In this document: piece after piece, positions 33,393-42,154 of the stretch
How the letters are laid out: each line of letters starts with the position of its first letter
How positions within the stretch are numbered: the stretch's first letter is position 1
Origin: Schumannella soli
GTDB taxonomy: Bacteria > Actinomycetota > Actinomycetes > Actinomycetales > Microbacteriaceae
NCBI RefSeq assembly: GCF_006517435.1
Contig: NZ_VHQG01000001.1
Location: 1,026,563 to 1,090,562, forward strand
Length of the DNA: 64,000 nt
Reading direction: 5' to 3'
Notes under the pieces: model-generated
Told to the model about the DNA's origin: nothing
Database searches by the model: none
What the model saw: the letters and a program-made list of their open reading frames with translations, nothing else
Made by a program: the position numbers and the translations under genes

Positions 33393-33464
33393 CGACGCAA
33401 CTCAGGAGATCCGCGCTCGGACGGCGCGCGCCTCGTCTCGAGTCGGATCCCCTGAGTTGCGTCG
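33393..33464. repeat. Long palindrome after the LacI gene (72-76-bp family)
   Basis: Arms 33393-33413 (CGACGCAACTCAGGAGATCC core) and 33444-33464 pair at 20 of 21, loop 30 bases, beginning 4 bases past the LacI stop. Nearly the same arm sequence as 30685-30760; the two copies bracket the MFS/LacI pair. Likely terminator. Confidence 0.75.
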
Positions 33465-33574
33465 TTCGGCGGCGAGGGAGGCAGCGCGCCGCCCGGCAGG
33501 ACGCCGTGCGTCGGTGTCCTCGTGTCGTTGCGTTGTCGCGTCAGTGCGCCGCGGAGCCGCCGACCGGCGTGCCG

Positions 33575-34930
33575 TCAGGCGTGCCCGAGCCGCACCCATC
33601 CGCCGCCGCGGATGCGCCAGCCGAGCGTCGCGAGCCGGGCGAGCATGTAGCCGACCTGCAGGGTGAGCTGCACCCCGATGACCGCGCCCGCCGCGGAGAG
33701 CGGCAGCACCGTGACCAGCACGAGCAGCGGGATCGCGACGATCAGGTTGAGCAGGCCGGCGAGCGCGAGGTAGCGGCCGTCGCCGGCGCCGATGAGGATG
33801 CCGTCGAGCGCGAACACGGCGCCCGCGAACGGCAGGCCCACGGCCATCGCGAGCAGGCCGCCGGGGATCGCCGCGAGCACCTCCGCGTCGCTCGTGAAGA
33901 CGCGGCCGAGCACCGGGCTGACGGTGGCGATGAGGATGCCGAAGGCCAGCCCGCCGACGACCGACAGCTCGATCAGGCGGCGAAGGATCGCTCGGGCCCG
34001 CACCTCGTCCGAGGCCCCGAGCGCGTGCCCGATCATCGCCTGGCCGGCGATCGCGAGCGCATCCAGGGCGAGCGCGATGATGCTGAACAGCGTCGCCAGC
34101 ACCTGCGTCGCGGCGAGGGCGGTCGTGCCGTGCGCCGTCGCGGCGACGACCGTGCCGACGATCGCGATGCGCAGCGAGAGCGTGCGCAGGAACAGCCATC
34201 CGCCCGCGCTCGCCGAGGCGAGAACGCCGCCGCGTCCGGGCAGCAGCGGCACGGCGACCCGGCGGGCGTGCTTGGCCGCGATCACGACGCACGCGATCGC
34301 GATGCCGAGCTGCGCGAGCACCGTGCCGACGGCCGAGCCGACGAGACCCCAGTCGACGCCGTAGATCAGCAGCGCGTTGAGCAGCGCGTTCGCGCCGAAG
34401 CCCGCGACGGCGATGACGAGCGGCGTGCGCGTGTCCTGCAGTCCGCGGAACAGGCCGGTCGCCGCGACCACCACGAGCATCGGCGGCAGGCCCCAGACGG
34501 CGACGCGCAGATAGGTGGATGCCGCGGTCGCCACGGCCGGATCGGCCCCGAACCAGCCGGTCACTGCATCCGCGCCCACGCTGCCGAGCACGACCAGCGC
34601 GACGCCGACGCCGAGCGCGAGCCAGAGCCCGTCGATGCCGGCGCGGAGGGCGCCCGGCTCGTCGCCGGCGCCGAGGCGGCGTGCGACGGCGGGTGTGGTG
34701 GCGTAGGCGAGGAAGACGAGCAGGCCGACGGCGGTCTGCAGCACGGTTCCGGCGAGGCCGAGCGCGGCCAGCGGCGTCGCTCCGAGGTGGCCGACGAGCG
34801 CCGTGTCGGTCGCGAGGAACAGCGGCTCGGCCACGAGCGCGCCGAGCGCCGGGATCGCGAGCCGCCCGATCTCGCGGTCGTGCGCGGTGCGCAGCGCGAT
34901 CAGGCGTCGTCGCGGGGCCGGGCTGCTCAC
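33575..34930 (-). CDS. MATE family efflux transporter (DinF-like)
   Basis: 451 residues, 12 predicted helices. MATE repeats begin EIGRLAIPALGALVAEPLFLATDTALVGHLG and again near GWLFLRTLSLRIAIVGT, with the family stretch RGLQDTRTPLVI. The DinF-type members export cationic compounds using H+ or Na+. The GTG at 34930 was chosen because ACGCTA/TAGCGT lies 7 bases upstream. Divergent from the M13 peptidase gene, 107 bases away. Confidence 0.88.
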   Translation of the reverse strand: MSSPAPRRRLIALRTAHDREIGRLAIPALGALVAEPLFLATDTALVGHLGATPLAALGLAGTVLQTAVGLLVFLAYATTPAVARRLGAGDEPGALRAGIDGLWLALGVGVALVVLGSVGADAVTGWFGADPAVATAASTYLRVAVWGLPPMLVVVAATGLFRGLQDTRTPLVIAVAGFGANALLNALLIYGVDWGLVGSAVGTVLAQLGIAIACVVIAAKHARRVAVPLLPGRGGVLASASAGGWLFLRTLSLRIAIVGTVVAATAHGTTALAATQVLATLFSIIALALDALAIAGQAMIGHALGASDEVRARAILRRLIELSVVGGLAFGILIATVSPVLGRVFTSDAEVLAAIPGGLLAMAVGLPFAGAVFALDGILIGAGDGRYLALAGLLNLIVAIPLLVLVTVLPLSAAGAVIGVQLTLQVGYMLARLATLGWRIRGGGWVRLGHA

Positions 34931-34937
34931 GGCATCC

Positions 34938-34943
34938 ACGCTA
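34938..34943 (-). promoter_or_regulatory. -10 element TAGCGT, MATE gene promoter
   Basis: TAGCGT on the minus strand ends 7 bases before the GTG at 34930; leaderless-type spacing. Confidence 0.5.
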
Positions 34944-35025
34944 GGCCCGCCCGGCGACACCGCCGCGCCGGGCGAGCAGGGCGTCGTGCGGGGAAACTCC
35001 CGGGCGGCGTGACGGTCGGCGCGGC

Positions 35026-35031
35026 TAGCGT
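35026..35031 (+). promoter_or_regulatory. -10 element TAGCGT, M13 peptidase promoter
   Basis: TAGCGT ends exactly 6 bases before the ATG at 35038. The GAGGGC in between is too close to act as a normal ribosome site. Confidence 0.5.
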
Positions 35032-35037
35032 GAGGGC

Positions 35038-37071
35038 ATGACCGACGCCGCGCTGCCCTCGGGCATCGAGCTCGACGAGCTCGACCCCGCCACCCGCCCG
35101 CAAGACGACCTCTTCCGTCACGTGAACGGCCGGTGGCTCGACCGCACCGAGATCCCGAGCGACAAGGCGCGCTACGGCACCTTCTACCAGCTGGCCGAGC
35201 AGGCCGAGGAGGCGGTGCGCGACATCATCCAGGAGGCCGCGCAGGCCGAGCCGGGCACCGAGCACCGCAAGTTCGGCGACCTGTTCACCAGCTTCCTCGA
35301 CACCGATCGCATCGAGGCGCTCGGTGTCGAGCCGATCCGTCCGCTGCTGGCCGAGGTCGCCGACATCGCCGACATCGCGGCGTTCCTGCCGGCCCTCGGC
35401 CGCTTCGAGCGCGGGGGCGTCAGCGGCGTGCTCGGCGCCTACGTCGACAACGACCCGGGCGACCCCTCGCGCTACGTCGTGAACCTCGTGCAGTCGGGGC
35501 TCGGGCTGCCGGATGAGAGCTACTACCGCGAGGCGAAGTTCGCCGACCTGCGCACGAAGTACCTGAGCTTCCTCGAGCGCATCCTCGGGCTCGCCGGGCT
35601 CGACCAGCCGGCCGAGCGGGCGCAGCGCATCCTCGCCCTCGAGACCGACCTCGCCGCCGCGCACTGGGACAAGGTCGCCAGCCGCGACGCCGAGAAGACC
35701 TACAACCTGCGCACCTGGGCCGAGCTCGAGCATGCCGCGGCCGGCGCCGACCTGGCCGGCTGGCTGCACGGACTCGACGCGCCCGACGCCGCCTTCGCCG
35801 AGGTCGTGCTGCACCAGCCGAGCTACCTCGAGGCGCTGCCCGCACTGCTCACGGCCGACCTCCTCGACGCCTGGAAGGACTGGCTGAGCTGGCAGATCGT
35901 GCGCGCCTTCGCGCCCTACCTGTCGAGCGAGCTCGTGCAGGCGAACTTCGACTTCTACGGCACCGCGCTCACCGGCGCCCCCGAGATCCGCGCCCGCTGG
36001 AAGCGCGGCGTCAGCTTCGTCGAGGGCTCGATGGGCGAGGCCGTGGGCAAGGTCTACGTCGAGCGGCACTTCCCGCCGACCGCGAAGCAGGGCATGGATG
36101 CGCTGGTCGCGAAGCTCGTCGAGGCCTACCGCGACAGCATCCAGAACCTCGAGTGGATGACCCCCGCGACCCGCGAGCGCGCCCTCGAGAAGCTGGAGAA
36201 GTTCACTCCGAAGATCGGCTTCCCCGACCGCTGGCGCGACTACTCGAGCCTCGAGGTCTCGGCCGACGACCTGATCGGCAATGTGCGCGCCGCGAACGAG
36301 TTCGAGTTCCAGCGCGAGCTCGGCAAGATCGGCAAGTCGCTCGACCGCGATGAGTGGTTCATGACGCCGCAGACCATCAACGCGTACTACAACCCCGGGT
36401 TCAACGAGATCGTGTTCCCCGCGGCGATCCTGCAGTACCCGTTCTTCGACGAGACGCGGGATGCGGCCGCCAATTACGGCGCGATCGGCGCGGTCATCGG
36501 CCACGAGATCGGGCACGGCTTCGACGACCAGGGTTCGCGTTTCGACGGCGACGGCCGCCTCACCGACTGGTGGACGGCCGAGGACCGCGCGGCCTTCGAG
36601 CAGCGCACCGGCTCGCTCATCGCGCAGTACGACGCGCTCGTTCCGCCGCAGCTCGCGGGCGACGCGGGCGGGAGCGAGGCGAGCGGGGGCGACGCCGGCG
36701 GCTCGGCCGACGCCGATGCTGCCGAGACGAACCACGTCAACGGCGCCCTCACGATCGGCGAGAACATCGGCGACCTCGGCGGCCTCGGCATCGCCTGGAA
36801 GGCCTACCTGCTGTCGCTCGACGGCGAGCAGCCCCCGGTCATCGACGGACTCACCGGAGCGCAGCGCTTCTTCCTCAGCTGGTCGCAGGCCTGGCGCACG
36901 AAGCTGCGCGACGCCGAGGCGCTGCGCCTGCTGTCGATCGATCCGCATTCGCCCGCGGAGTTCCGCTGCAATCAGATCGTCCGTAACATCGACGTGTTCT
37001 ACTCGGCTTTCGACGTCACGTCGGATGACGACCTCTGGCTGGACCCGGAAGACAGAGTCACGATTTGGTAG
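35038..37071 (+). CDS. M13 family metallopeptidase (PepO/neprilysin-like)
   Basis: 677 residues, full family length. Zinc motif HEIGH at 489-493 and third ligand Glu575 in GENIGDLGG with Asp579. The preceding NAYYNPGFNEIVFPAAIL is the substrate-binding NAYY motif. No signal peptide or membrane anchor, so it is a cytosolic oligopeptidase like bacterial PepO. A Gly/Ser/Asp/Ala-rich insertion (residues about 541-561) sits between the HExxH helix region and GENxxD and has no counterpart in typical PepO proteins. Possibly linked to the next gene, whose alternative start overlaps its stop. Confidence 0.9.
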   Translation: MTDAALPSGIELDELDPATRPQDDLFRHVNGRWLDRTEIPSDKARYGTFYQLAEQAEEAVRDIIQEAAQAEPGTEHRKFGDLFTSFLDTDRIEALGVEPIRPLLAEVADIADIAAFLPALGRFERGGVSGVLGAYVDNDPGDPSRYVVNLVQSGLGLPDESYYREAKFADLRTKYLSFLERILGLAGLDQPAERAQRILALETDLAAAHWDKVASRDAEKTYNLRTWAELEHAAAGADLAGWLHGLDAPDAAFAEVVLHQPSYLEALPALLTADLLDAWKDWLSWQIVRAFAPYLSSELVQANFDFYGTALTGAPEIRARWKRGVSFVEGSMGEAVGKVYVERHFPPTAKQGMDALVAKLVEAYRDSIQNLEWMTPATRERALEKLEKFTPKIGFPDRWRDYSSLEVSADDLIGNVRAANEFEFQRELGKIGKSLDRDEWFMTPQTINAYYNPGFNEIVFPAAILQYPFFDETRDAAANYGAIGAVIGHEIGHGFDDQGSRFDGDGRLTDWWTAEDRAAFEQRTGSLIAQYDALVPPQLAGDAGGSEASGGDAGGSADADAAETNHVNGALTIGENIGDLGGLGIAWKAYLLSLDGEQPPVIDGLTGAQRFFLSWSQAWRTKLRDAEALRLLSIDPHSPAEFRCNQIVRNIDVFYSAFDVTSDDDLWLDPEDRVTIW

Positions 37072-37139
37072 ACACGGTTGCCGCTCGCGGGCGGCGGGAG
37101 CGCTCTCGCGCCCGTCGTGCGCCGCGGCACCGTGCCCCC

Positions 37140-37973
37140 GTGGCCGCCGAGAACTTCATCGGCACCTTCACCGGTCTCGGCGACCTCGCGTACGAGGGCG
37201 CCCGCGTCTCGGCGTCGGTCGTCGACCTCGACAGCGGGCGTCCGCTGGTCGCGATCGACGACCGCATCGTGCTGCCCACCGCCGGCATCGGCAAGGTGCT
37301 GCTGCTCATCGAGGTGTCGGCCCGGCTGACGCAGCGCGACTTCTCGGGCTACGGCATCCTCGACAAGAGCCACAAGGATGCCGTCGGCGGCCGCGGCGTC
37401 TGGCAGCACCTGCAGGCGCCCTCGCTGCCGGTCGCCGATCTCGCGTCGCTCGTCGGCGCGACGAGCGACAACGTCGCGACGAACGCCCTGCTGCGCGAGG
37501 TCGGGCTGCCGGCCGTGCGGCGCCGGGCCGAGTCGCTCGGCCTCTCGCGCACCGCGATGCTCGACATCGTGCGGGCGACGCGCGGACCGGATGACGCCCC
37601 CCAGCTCTCCGTCGGCTCGACCGCCGAGCTCGCCGGACTCTTCGGCGCCCTCGCGCGCGGCGAGGTCGTCGACTCGCTGACCTCGTCGCGGGTGCTCGGC
37701 TGGCTCTCGCTCGGAAGCGACTTCTCGATGGTGTCGAGCGCCTTCGGCCTCGATCCGCTGGCGCACCGCGCGACCGATCACGGCATCCTGCTCGTCAACA
37801 AGACCGGGCTGGATGAGGGCGTGCGCGCCGAGGTCGGCGTGCTGCGCGGGCCGCGCACGGCGGTCTGCTACTCGGTGACGATCCAGTTCAACGACGCCAA
37901 CGTGTGGTCGCGCCTGCGCGTGCTCGACACGATGCGCACGATCGGCTTCGACCTGCTCGAGTACGTGCACTGA
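37140..37973 (+). CDS. Class A beta-lactamase-like serine hydrolase fold, nucleophile missing
   Basis: About 277 residues from the GTG at 37140; a TTG at 37065 would add 25 Arg-rich residues and overlap the peptidase stop. The fold motifs are SDN (GATSDNVATNALL) and KTG (NKTGLDEG), both intact. The SxxK motif, however, reads GIGK (LPTAGIGKVLLL): Gly (GGC) replaces the catalytic Ser while the Lys is kept. No signal peptide. So it is probably not a penicillin-binding enzyme; it may be a pseudoenzyme or binding protein. Confidence 0.75.
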   Translation: MAAENFIGTFTGLGDLAYEGARVSASVVDLDSGRPLVAIDDRIVLPTAGIGKVLLLIEVSARLTQRDFSGYGILDKSHKDAVGGRGVWQHLQAPSLPVADLASLVGATSDNVATNALLREVGLPAVRRRAESLGLSRTAMLDIVRATRGPDDAPQLSVGSTAELAGLFGALARGEVVDSLTSSRVLGWLSLGSDFSMVSSAFGLDPLAHRATDHGILLVNKTGLDEGVRAEVGVLRGPRTAVCYSVTIQFNDANVWSRLRVLDTMRTIGFDLLEYVH

Positions 37974-37991
37974 CGCGAGCCCGGTCGGCCC

Positions 37992-38016
37992 GGCCCGGAG
38001 CCGGGCGTTCCGGGCC
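37992..38016. terminator. Hairpin between convergent genes
   Basis: Arms GGCCCGG (37992-37998) and CCGGGCC (38010-38016), 11-base loop, ending right at the stop codon of the leftward gene. No T-run. Confidence 0.4.
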
Positions 38017-40596
38017 CTACGCCCGGCGGAGGAACGCCCGCAGCTGGCGCAGGCTCAGGCCCGGCAGGTAGCAGCCGGCGATCGCGAGGCCGAGGGCGGG
38101 CAGGCCCGCCGCATCCTGGTAGCTCAGGTGCATGGTGCGCTCGGCGGCGCCGAACTTGCGCTTGAAGCGCAGCAGCGACCGGAAGCCGTACATCGGCTCG
38201 AGCGTGCGCGCGACGAGGCCCAGCACGGCGCCCAGCAGGGGCGCCCCCGCCTCGTCGGGCGAGGAGGCGAGGGGCGAGCCCGAGAGGCTGACCTCCGACA
38301 CCCCCGACGAACGGAAGTGGGTCACGGCCTCGGCGATGAGGAACTCCATGACGCCGTTCGGGCTCTCGGGCGCGCGGCGCATGACGTCGAGCGTGCGTCC
38401 GGTGACCACGCCGTTCGAGCGCACCGGGAGCCAGCTGGTGACGCCGAGCACCGCATCCTGATCATCGACCGCGACGCCGAGCAGCACGTCGGGGTCGCGC
38501 ATCTCGTCGACGCCGCCGAGCGTGAAGCCGAGCTCGGGCAGGTCCTTCTCGGCGACCCACTCCTCCGAGAGCGCGTCGATGCGCAGCGCGATCGGCAGCG
38601 GCAGCTCGGCCCACGTCGACCAGTGCACGCGCAGGCCGGTGCGGGCGGCGCGGTTGACGGAGGTGCGCACGTCGTTCATCTTCTTGCCGGCGGTCGTGAA
38701 CACGGCCGGGTCGATCACGGCCTCCTCAGCGACGGGCATCGAGTGCCAGCCTCGTCGGGCGAGCGCGGCGCGCCAGTCGTCGTGGATGGAGTAGAACGCG
38801 GGCGTCCACGCCTGCGCGTCGCAGTGGGCGAGGAATCCGGCGATGACCGCATCCCGGTGCGCCTCGTCCTGCACGGCGCCGAGCGGATCGGAGAGCGTGA
38901 CCGCGTGCCCCGCGACGACGCGGTAGGCGACGCCGGTGGCGCCGTCGGGCGCGACCCAGAGCCGGTTGCCGGCCCAGGTGGACATGAATCCGAGCGAGCC
39001 GGAGCCGGCGGCGAGCAGGGTGCGGATGCGGTCGGCATCCGTCGCCTCGACCGGCAGGCCGCGGCGCCCGGTGAGCAGGAGCAGCAGGGCGAGCACGACG
39101 ACGACCCAGAACAGCGGCCCGACCCCCGAGTAGACGAGGTGACCGAGCGGCGAGTGCGGCAGCAGGCTGGGCCGATCGTGGCGCAGGAACAGGGCCGGCA
39201 CGAAGCGGTCTGGCAGCTCCTGAAGAACCAGCAGGACGGTCGGATGCGGGCGGAACGCGCCCGGTACCGCCGCGGCGACGAGCGCGAAGAGACCGGCGCT
39301 GACGACGAATCCGCCGACGACGAGGCCCACGCTGCGCAGCACCCGGCGTCGATCGGTCGCGACCGGGAACACCCGCAGGTTCAGCAGCAGCCCGACGGCG
39401 AGCAGCGCGGGCACGACCGTGCTGATCGCGCGCCAGACGTCGAGCTCCCAGAGGTGGCTCGCGCCGGCATCCACTCCCCAGTCGGGATCGGTCGCCGGCA
39501 GCACGCCGAAGTAGACGAAGCCGGCGACCGCGGCGGCGGCGCAGGCGAGCGCGAGCACGACGGCGGCGATGCGGCGACCGGCGACGAGGCCGCGGGCGGC
39601 GATGAGCATGAGGGCGAGCGGCAGCAGCGACACGAGCATCGGGCCGGGGCCGACGACGCGCACGCTGGCCAGCTCGCTGAGCCCGTCGCCGAAGTCGTCG
39701 AGGTCGCGGGGATGCAGCGGGCCGAGGTCGGCGACGGCGATGCCGAGCGGCGACAGCACGCCGTAACGGGTCGCGACGAGCACGGTCAGCAGCGGACCGA
39801 GAGCGAGCACGACCGTCGCGAGCGCGAACAGCGTGCGCGTCTCGTGGCGCGAACGACGCCGGCGGGGACGGGGTCCCTGCGCGAGTCGGCCGCCGAGCAG
39901 GCCGAGCAGCACGGCCGCCAGCAGTCCGATCGCCGCGGGCTGACCCGAGTAGAGCAGCACAGCCGACGTCGCCGCGATCAGCAGCACGCGCACGCGACCC
40001 GACCAGCGGGCGCTCGCGACCGACGTCGCCCAGGCGGTCGCGCCGAGCAGGGGGATGAGCGGGTCGAGCGCGATGCCCCGCGCGGCCCACGACGACCACG
40101 AGCCGTGCATCCAGAGTCCGCTGAGGGCGACGCCGAGGCCGAGGGCGGTCGCCGGGATGCCGGTCGCGAGCAGGGCGACGAGAGCCCGGCGGGTGCCGAG
40201 GGCGCGCTCCGCCCAGCCGAGACCGAGGGCCGCGACGGCGAGCGCGACCGCGAACTGGTGGGCGTCGCCGATGACCGAGAGCGCGGCGGTCCACGCCCAC
40301 CAGGGTGCGGGGCGGTCGCCGTCGAAGACCTGGTCGATCCCGGTGCTCAGGGCGTGATGGGGGCCGGGCAGCGCGGTCACGAGGGCGGCGACGAGCAGGA
40401 GGCCCGCGACGACGAGCGTCAGCGGACGTGAGCGCACGGCGTCGGCGAGGGCTCCGCGGCTGAGCCGGAGGAGCGGGTGCTGCGGACGTGCCGTGGACGC
40501 CGCGGCTGTGGCCGGGATGCGCGCGGCCGTGGTCGGCGCGGGGTCCGTCGCGCTCGAGCCGGTGTCGGCGGGGGCGGACGCGTGCTCGTCGCTCAT
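38017..40596 (-). CDS. Aminoacyl-phosphatidylglycerol synthase-like membrane protein (DUF2156/MprF type)
   Basis: 859 residues. The N-terminal half has about a dozen membrane helices, beginning with a rhomboid/undecaprenyl-like region (GWAERALGTRRALVALLATG), then a flippase-like block. The C-terminal 330 residues are the cytosolic DUF2156 domain (LGFMSTWAGNRLWVAPDGAT; KKMNDVRTSVNRAARTGLRV; PNGVMEFLIAEAV), the GNAT-like catalytic part of MprF/aaPGS enzymes that transfer an amino acid from tRNA to a lipid. The ATG at 40596 overlaps the upstream esterase stop (ATGA). The frame is open far upstream, but that is not coding. Amino acid (Lys, Ala) and lipid acceptor are undetermined. Confidence 0.83.
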   Translation of the reverse strand: MSDEHASAPADTGSSATDPAPTTAARIPATAAASTARPQHPLLRLSRGALADAVRSRPLTLVVAGLLLVAALVTALPGPHHALSTGIDQVFDGDRPAPWWAWTAALSVIGDAHQFAVALAVAALGLGWAERALGTRRALVALLATGIPATALGLGVALSGLWMHGSWSSWAARGIALDPLIPLLGATAWATSVASARWSGRVRVLLIAATSAVLLYSGQPAAIGLLAAVLLGLLGGRLAQGPRPRRRRSRHETRTLFALATVVLALGPLLTVLVATRYGVLSPLGIAVADLGPLHPRDLDDFGDGLSELASVRVVGPGPMLVSLLPLALMLIAARGLVAGRRIAAVVLALACAAAAVAGFVYFGVLPATDPDWGVDAGASHLWELDVWRAISTVVPALLAVGLLLNLRVFPVATDRRRVLRSVGLVVGGFVVSAGLFALVAAAVPGAFRPHPTVLLVLQELPDRFVPALFLRHDRPSLLPHSPLGHLVYSGVGPLFWVVVVLALLLLLTGRRGLPVEATDADRIRTLLAAGSGSLGFMSTWAGNRLWVAPDGATGVAYRVVAGHAVTLSDPLGAVQDEAHRDAVIAGFLAHCDAQAWTPAFYSIHDDWRAALARRGWHSMPVAEEAVIDPAVFTTAGKKMNDVRTSVNRAARTGLRVHWSTWAELPLPIALRIDALSEEWVAEKDLPELGFTLGGVDEMRDPDVLLGVAVDDQDAVLGVTSWLPVRSNGVVTGRTLDVMRRAPESPNGVMEFLIAEAVTHFRSSGVSEVSLSGSPLASSPDEAGAPLLGAVLGLVARTLEPMYGFRSLLRFKRKFGAAERTMHLSYQDAAGLPALGLAIAGCYLPGLSLRQLRAFLRRA

Positions 40597-41981
40597 GCCG
40601 CCCCCAGCCCGAGATGCTGCGCGATCGTCGGCAGCCCGTGGGCGAGCGACCAGCGCACGGTCGTCCAGTCGTGGGCGGTTCCGGGCGAGGTGATGCGGGT
40701 GACCGACATCCCGGCCGCCTTCGCCGCCGCGGCCATCTGGGTGACACCCGGGCCGTAGCGCGCATCCAGCTCGCCCGACGAGAAGACGGCCGTCGTGTTC
40801 GCGTAGGGGGCGCGCGCGGCGAGCACCGTCAGCGGCAGGGCGGCGCGGTACGCGGCGGCATCCCCGTGGAACCCGACCGCGATCGTGTTCGCGACGCTCG
40901 TGTTGAACGGCGCGACCTGGCCCGAGATGTCGAGCAGCGCGGTGAAGAGCTCCGGGTGCTGCGAGCCGAGCTGGATGGTGCACGTGCCGCCCTGCGAGAA
41001 GCCGCCGAGCGCCCAGGCTCCGTTGACGTCGTCGACGTCGAGGTGGGTGAGGATCCAGTGCGGCACATCGACGGTCAGGTACGTCGCCGAGTTCCCGAGC
41101 GCGGAGTCGAGGCACATCGGGTTGTTGTCGGGCCGCGACAGCTGGTCGGGCACGACGATGATCGGCGCGAGGCCGTCGTGGTGACTCGCGTAGCCGTCGG
41201 CGATGCGGCGCAGGTCGCCGGCCTGCACCATGTTGTCGGGTCCGCCGGGCTGGCCCGAGAGCAGGATCAGCACCGGCAGAGCGGTCTGGGGTGAGGCGAT
41301 CGCGCGCGGCGGCAGGTAGACGTAGGCGTGCCGCGCGGCGAAGTGCGAGGTCGTGGCCGGGATGGTGACGGTGCCGATCACGCCGTCGCGCGGCTGGTCG
41401 GCGGGTGCGGCGAGATGCGTGAGATCGTCGGCGTCGCCGTCGCGCGGCGCGGTGCCGCCGGGAGCGTGCTGCTTCTGCGCGGCGAGCAGCGAGGCGGGCA
41501 GCGGAGCCTCGGCGGGCGCGCCGAGGATCGAGCCGATCGACGGATACTGACCGAAGTCGGCGTTGACGCCGAGGGCTCCGACCGTGACCGCGAGGACGAC
41601 GCCGAAGGTCGCGATGACGCGGCCGCCCGCGGGCGTGAAGACCATCGTCGCGGCGAAGGCGGCGACGGCGGCGAAGGCGGCCGCGACCCAGGCGCGCGAG
41701 ACGGGGCTGAGCGAGACCTCGAGCACCTGCAGCTGGTCGGAGAGCAGCCAGCAGAGCGCCGCACCGATGCCCGCGCCGAGCGCCGCGGCGGCGAGCACGA
41801 TGGTGGCGCGCAGCGGTCGCGAGATGTGAGGTCCGCGGAGGCGGCGGCCGCGCAGTGTCAGCACGATCGCGAGGCCGAGGGCGAGCGCCGCGAGGGCGCC
41901 GATGATCCAGGGCAGCGGGCCGCCGATGATGACGATCGACTGCAGCCAGTCGGGCAGGTGGGATCGCAGCCAGGCGCGCAT
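40593..41981 (-). CDS. Membrane-anchored esterase (alpha/beta hydrolase)
   Basis: 462 residues. Four N-terminal helices (residues about 15-150) anchor an extracytoplasmic esterase-D/antigen-85-like domain. Catalytic triad candidates: Ser in GGFSQGG, Asp in SSGELDARYG, His in SPGTAHDW. Stop and start overlap with the aaPGS-like gene by 4 bases, so the two are translated together. In Pseudomonas aeruginosa an aminoacyl-PG hydrolase gene (PA0919) pairs with the synthase gene, which suggests this esterase removes the amino acid from the modified lipid (inference). Confidence 0.78.
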   Translation of the reverse strand: MRAWLRSHLPDWLQSIVIIGGPLPWIIGALAALALGLAIVLTLRGRRLRGPHISRPLRATIVLAAAALGAGIGAALCWLLSDQLQVLEVSLSPVSRAWVAAAFAAVAAFAATMVFTPAGGRVIATFGVVLAVTVGALGVNADFGQYPSIGSILGAPAEAPLPASLLAAQKQHAPGGTAPRDGDADDLTHLAAPADQPRDGVIGTVTIPATTSHFAARHAYVYLPPRAIASPQTALPVLILLSGQPGGPDNMVQAGDLRRIADGYASHHDGLAPIIVVPDQLSRPDNNPMCLDSALGNSATYLTVDVPHWILTHLDVDDVNGAWALGGFSQGGTCTIQLGSQHPELFTALLDISGQVAPFNTSVANTIAVGFHGDAAAYRAALPLTVLAARAPYANTTAVFSSGELDARYGPGVTQMAAAAKAAGMSVTRITSPGTAHDWTTVRWSLAHGLPTIAQHLGLGAA

Positions 41982-42049
41982 GAGCAGCTTCCGGTTCTCG
42001 AGGTGGTGGGTTCAGCGGGTGGTCCCCGCGTCGCCCTGGGGTGTGTCGT

Positions 42050-42108
42050 GAGTTGCCCACTTCCGCGGCATCCGTCGCGCGACAGGCCGCGGAAGTGGGC
42101 AACTCCGG
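42050..42108. repeat. 59-bp family palindrome, copy 2
   Basis: Perfect 19-bp arms (42050-42068 GAGTTGCCCACTTCCGCGG; 42087-42105 complement), 18-base loop. It lies between the GtrA stop and the esterase start, both leftward, so it can end the upstream operon segment. Ungapped 59-bp match to the element at 12848 at both ends. Confidence 0.78.
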
Positions 42109-42154
42109 AGAGGGGACGGGGGACGGGGACGGGCGGGTCGGAGCGCCGGGGACG

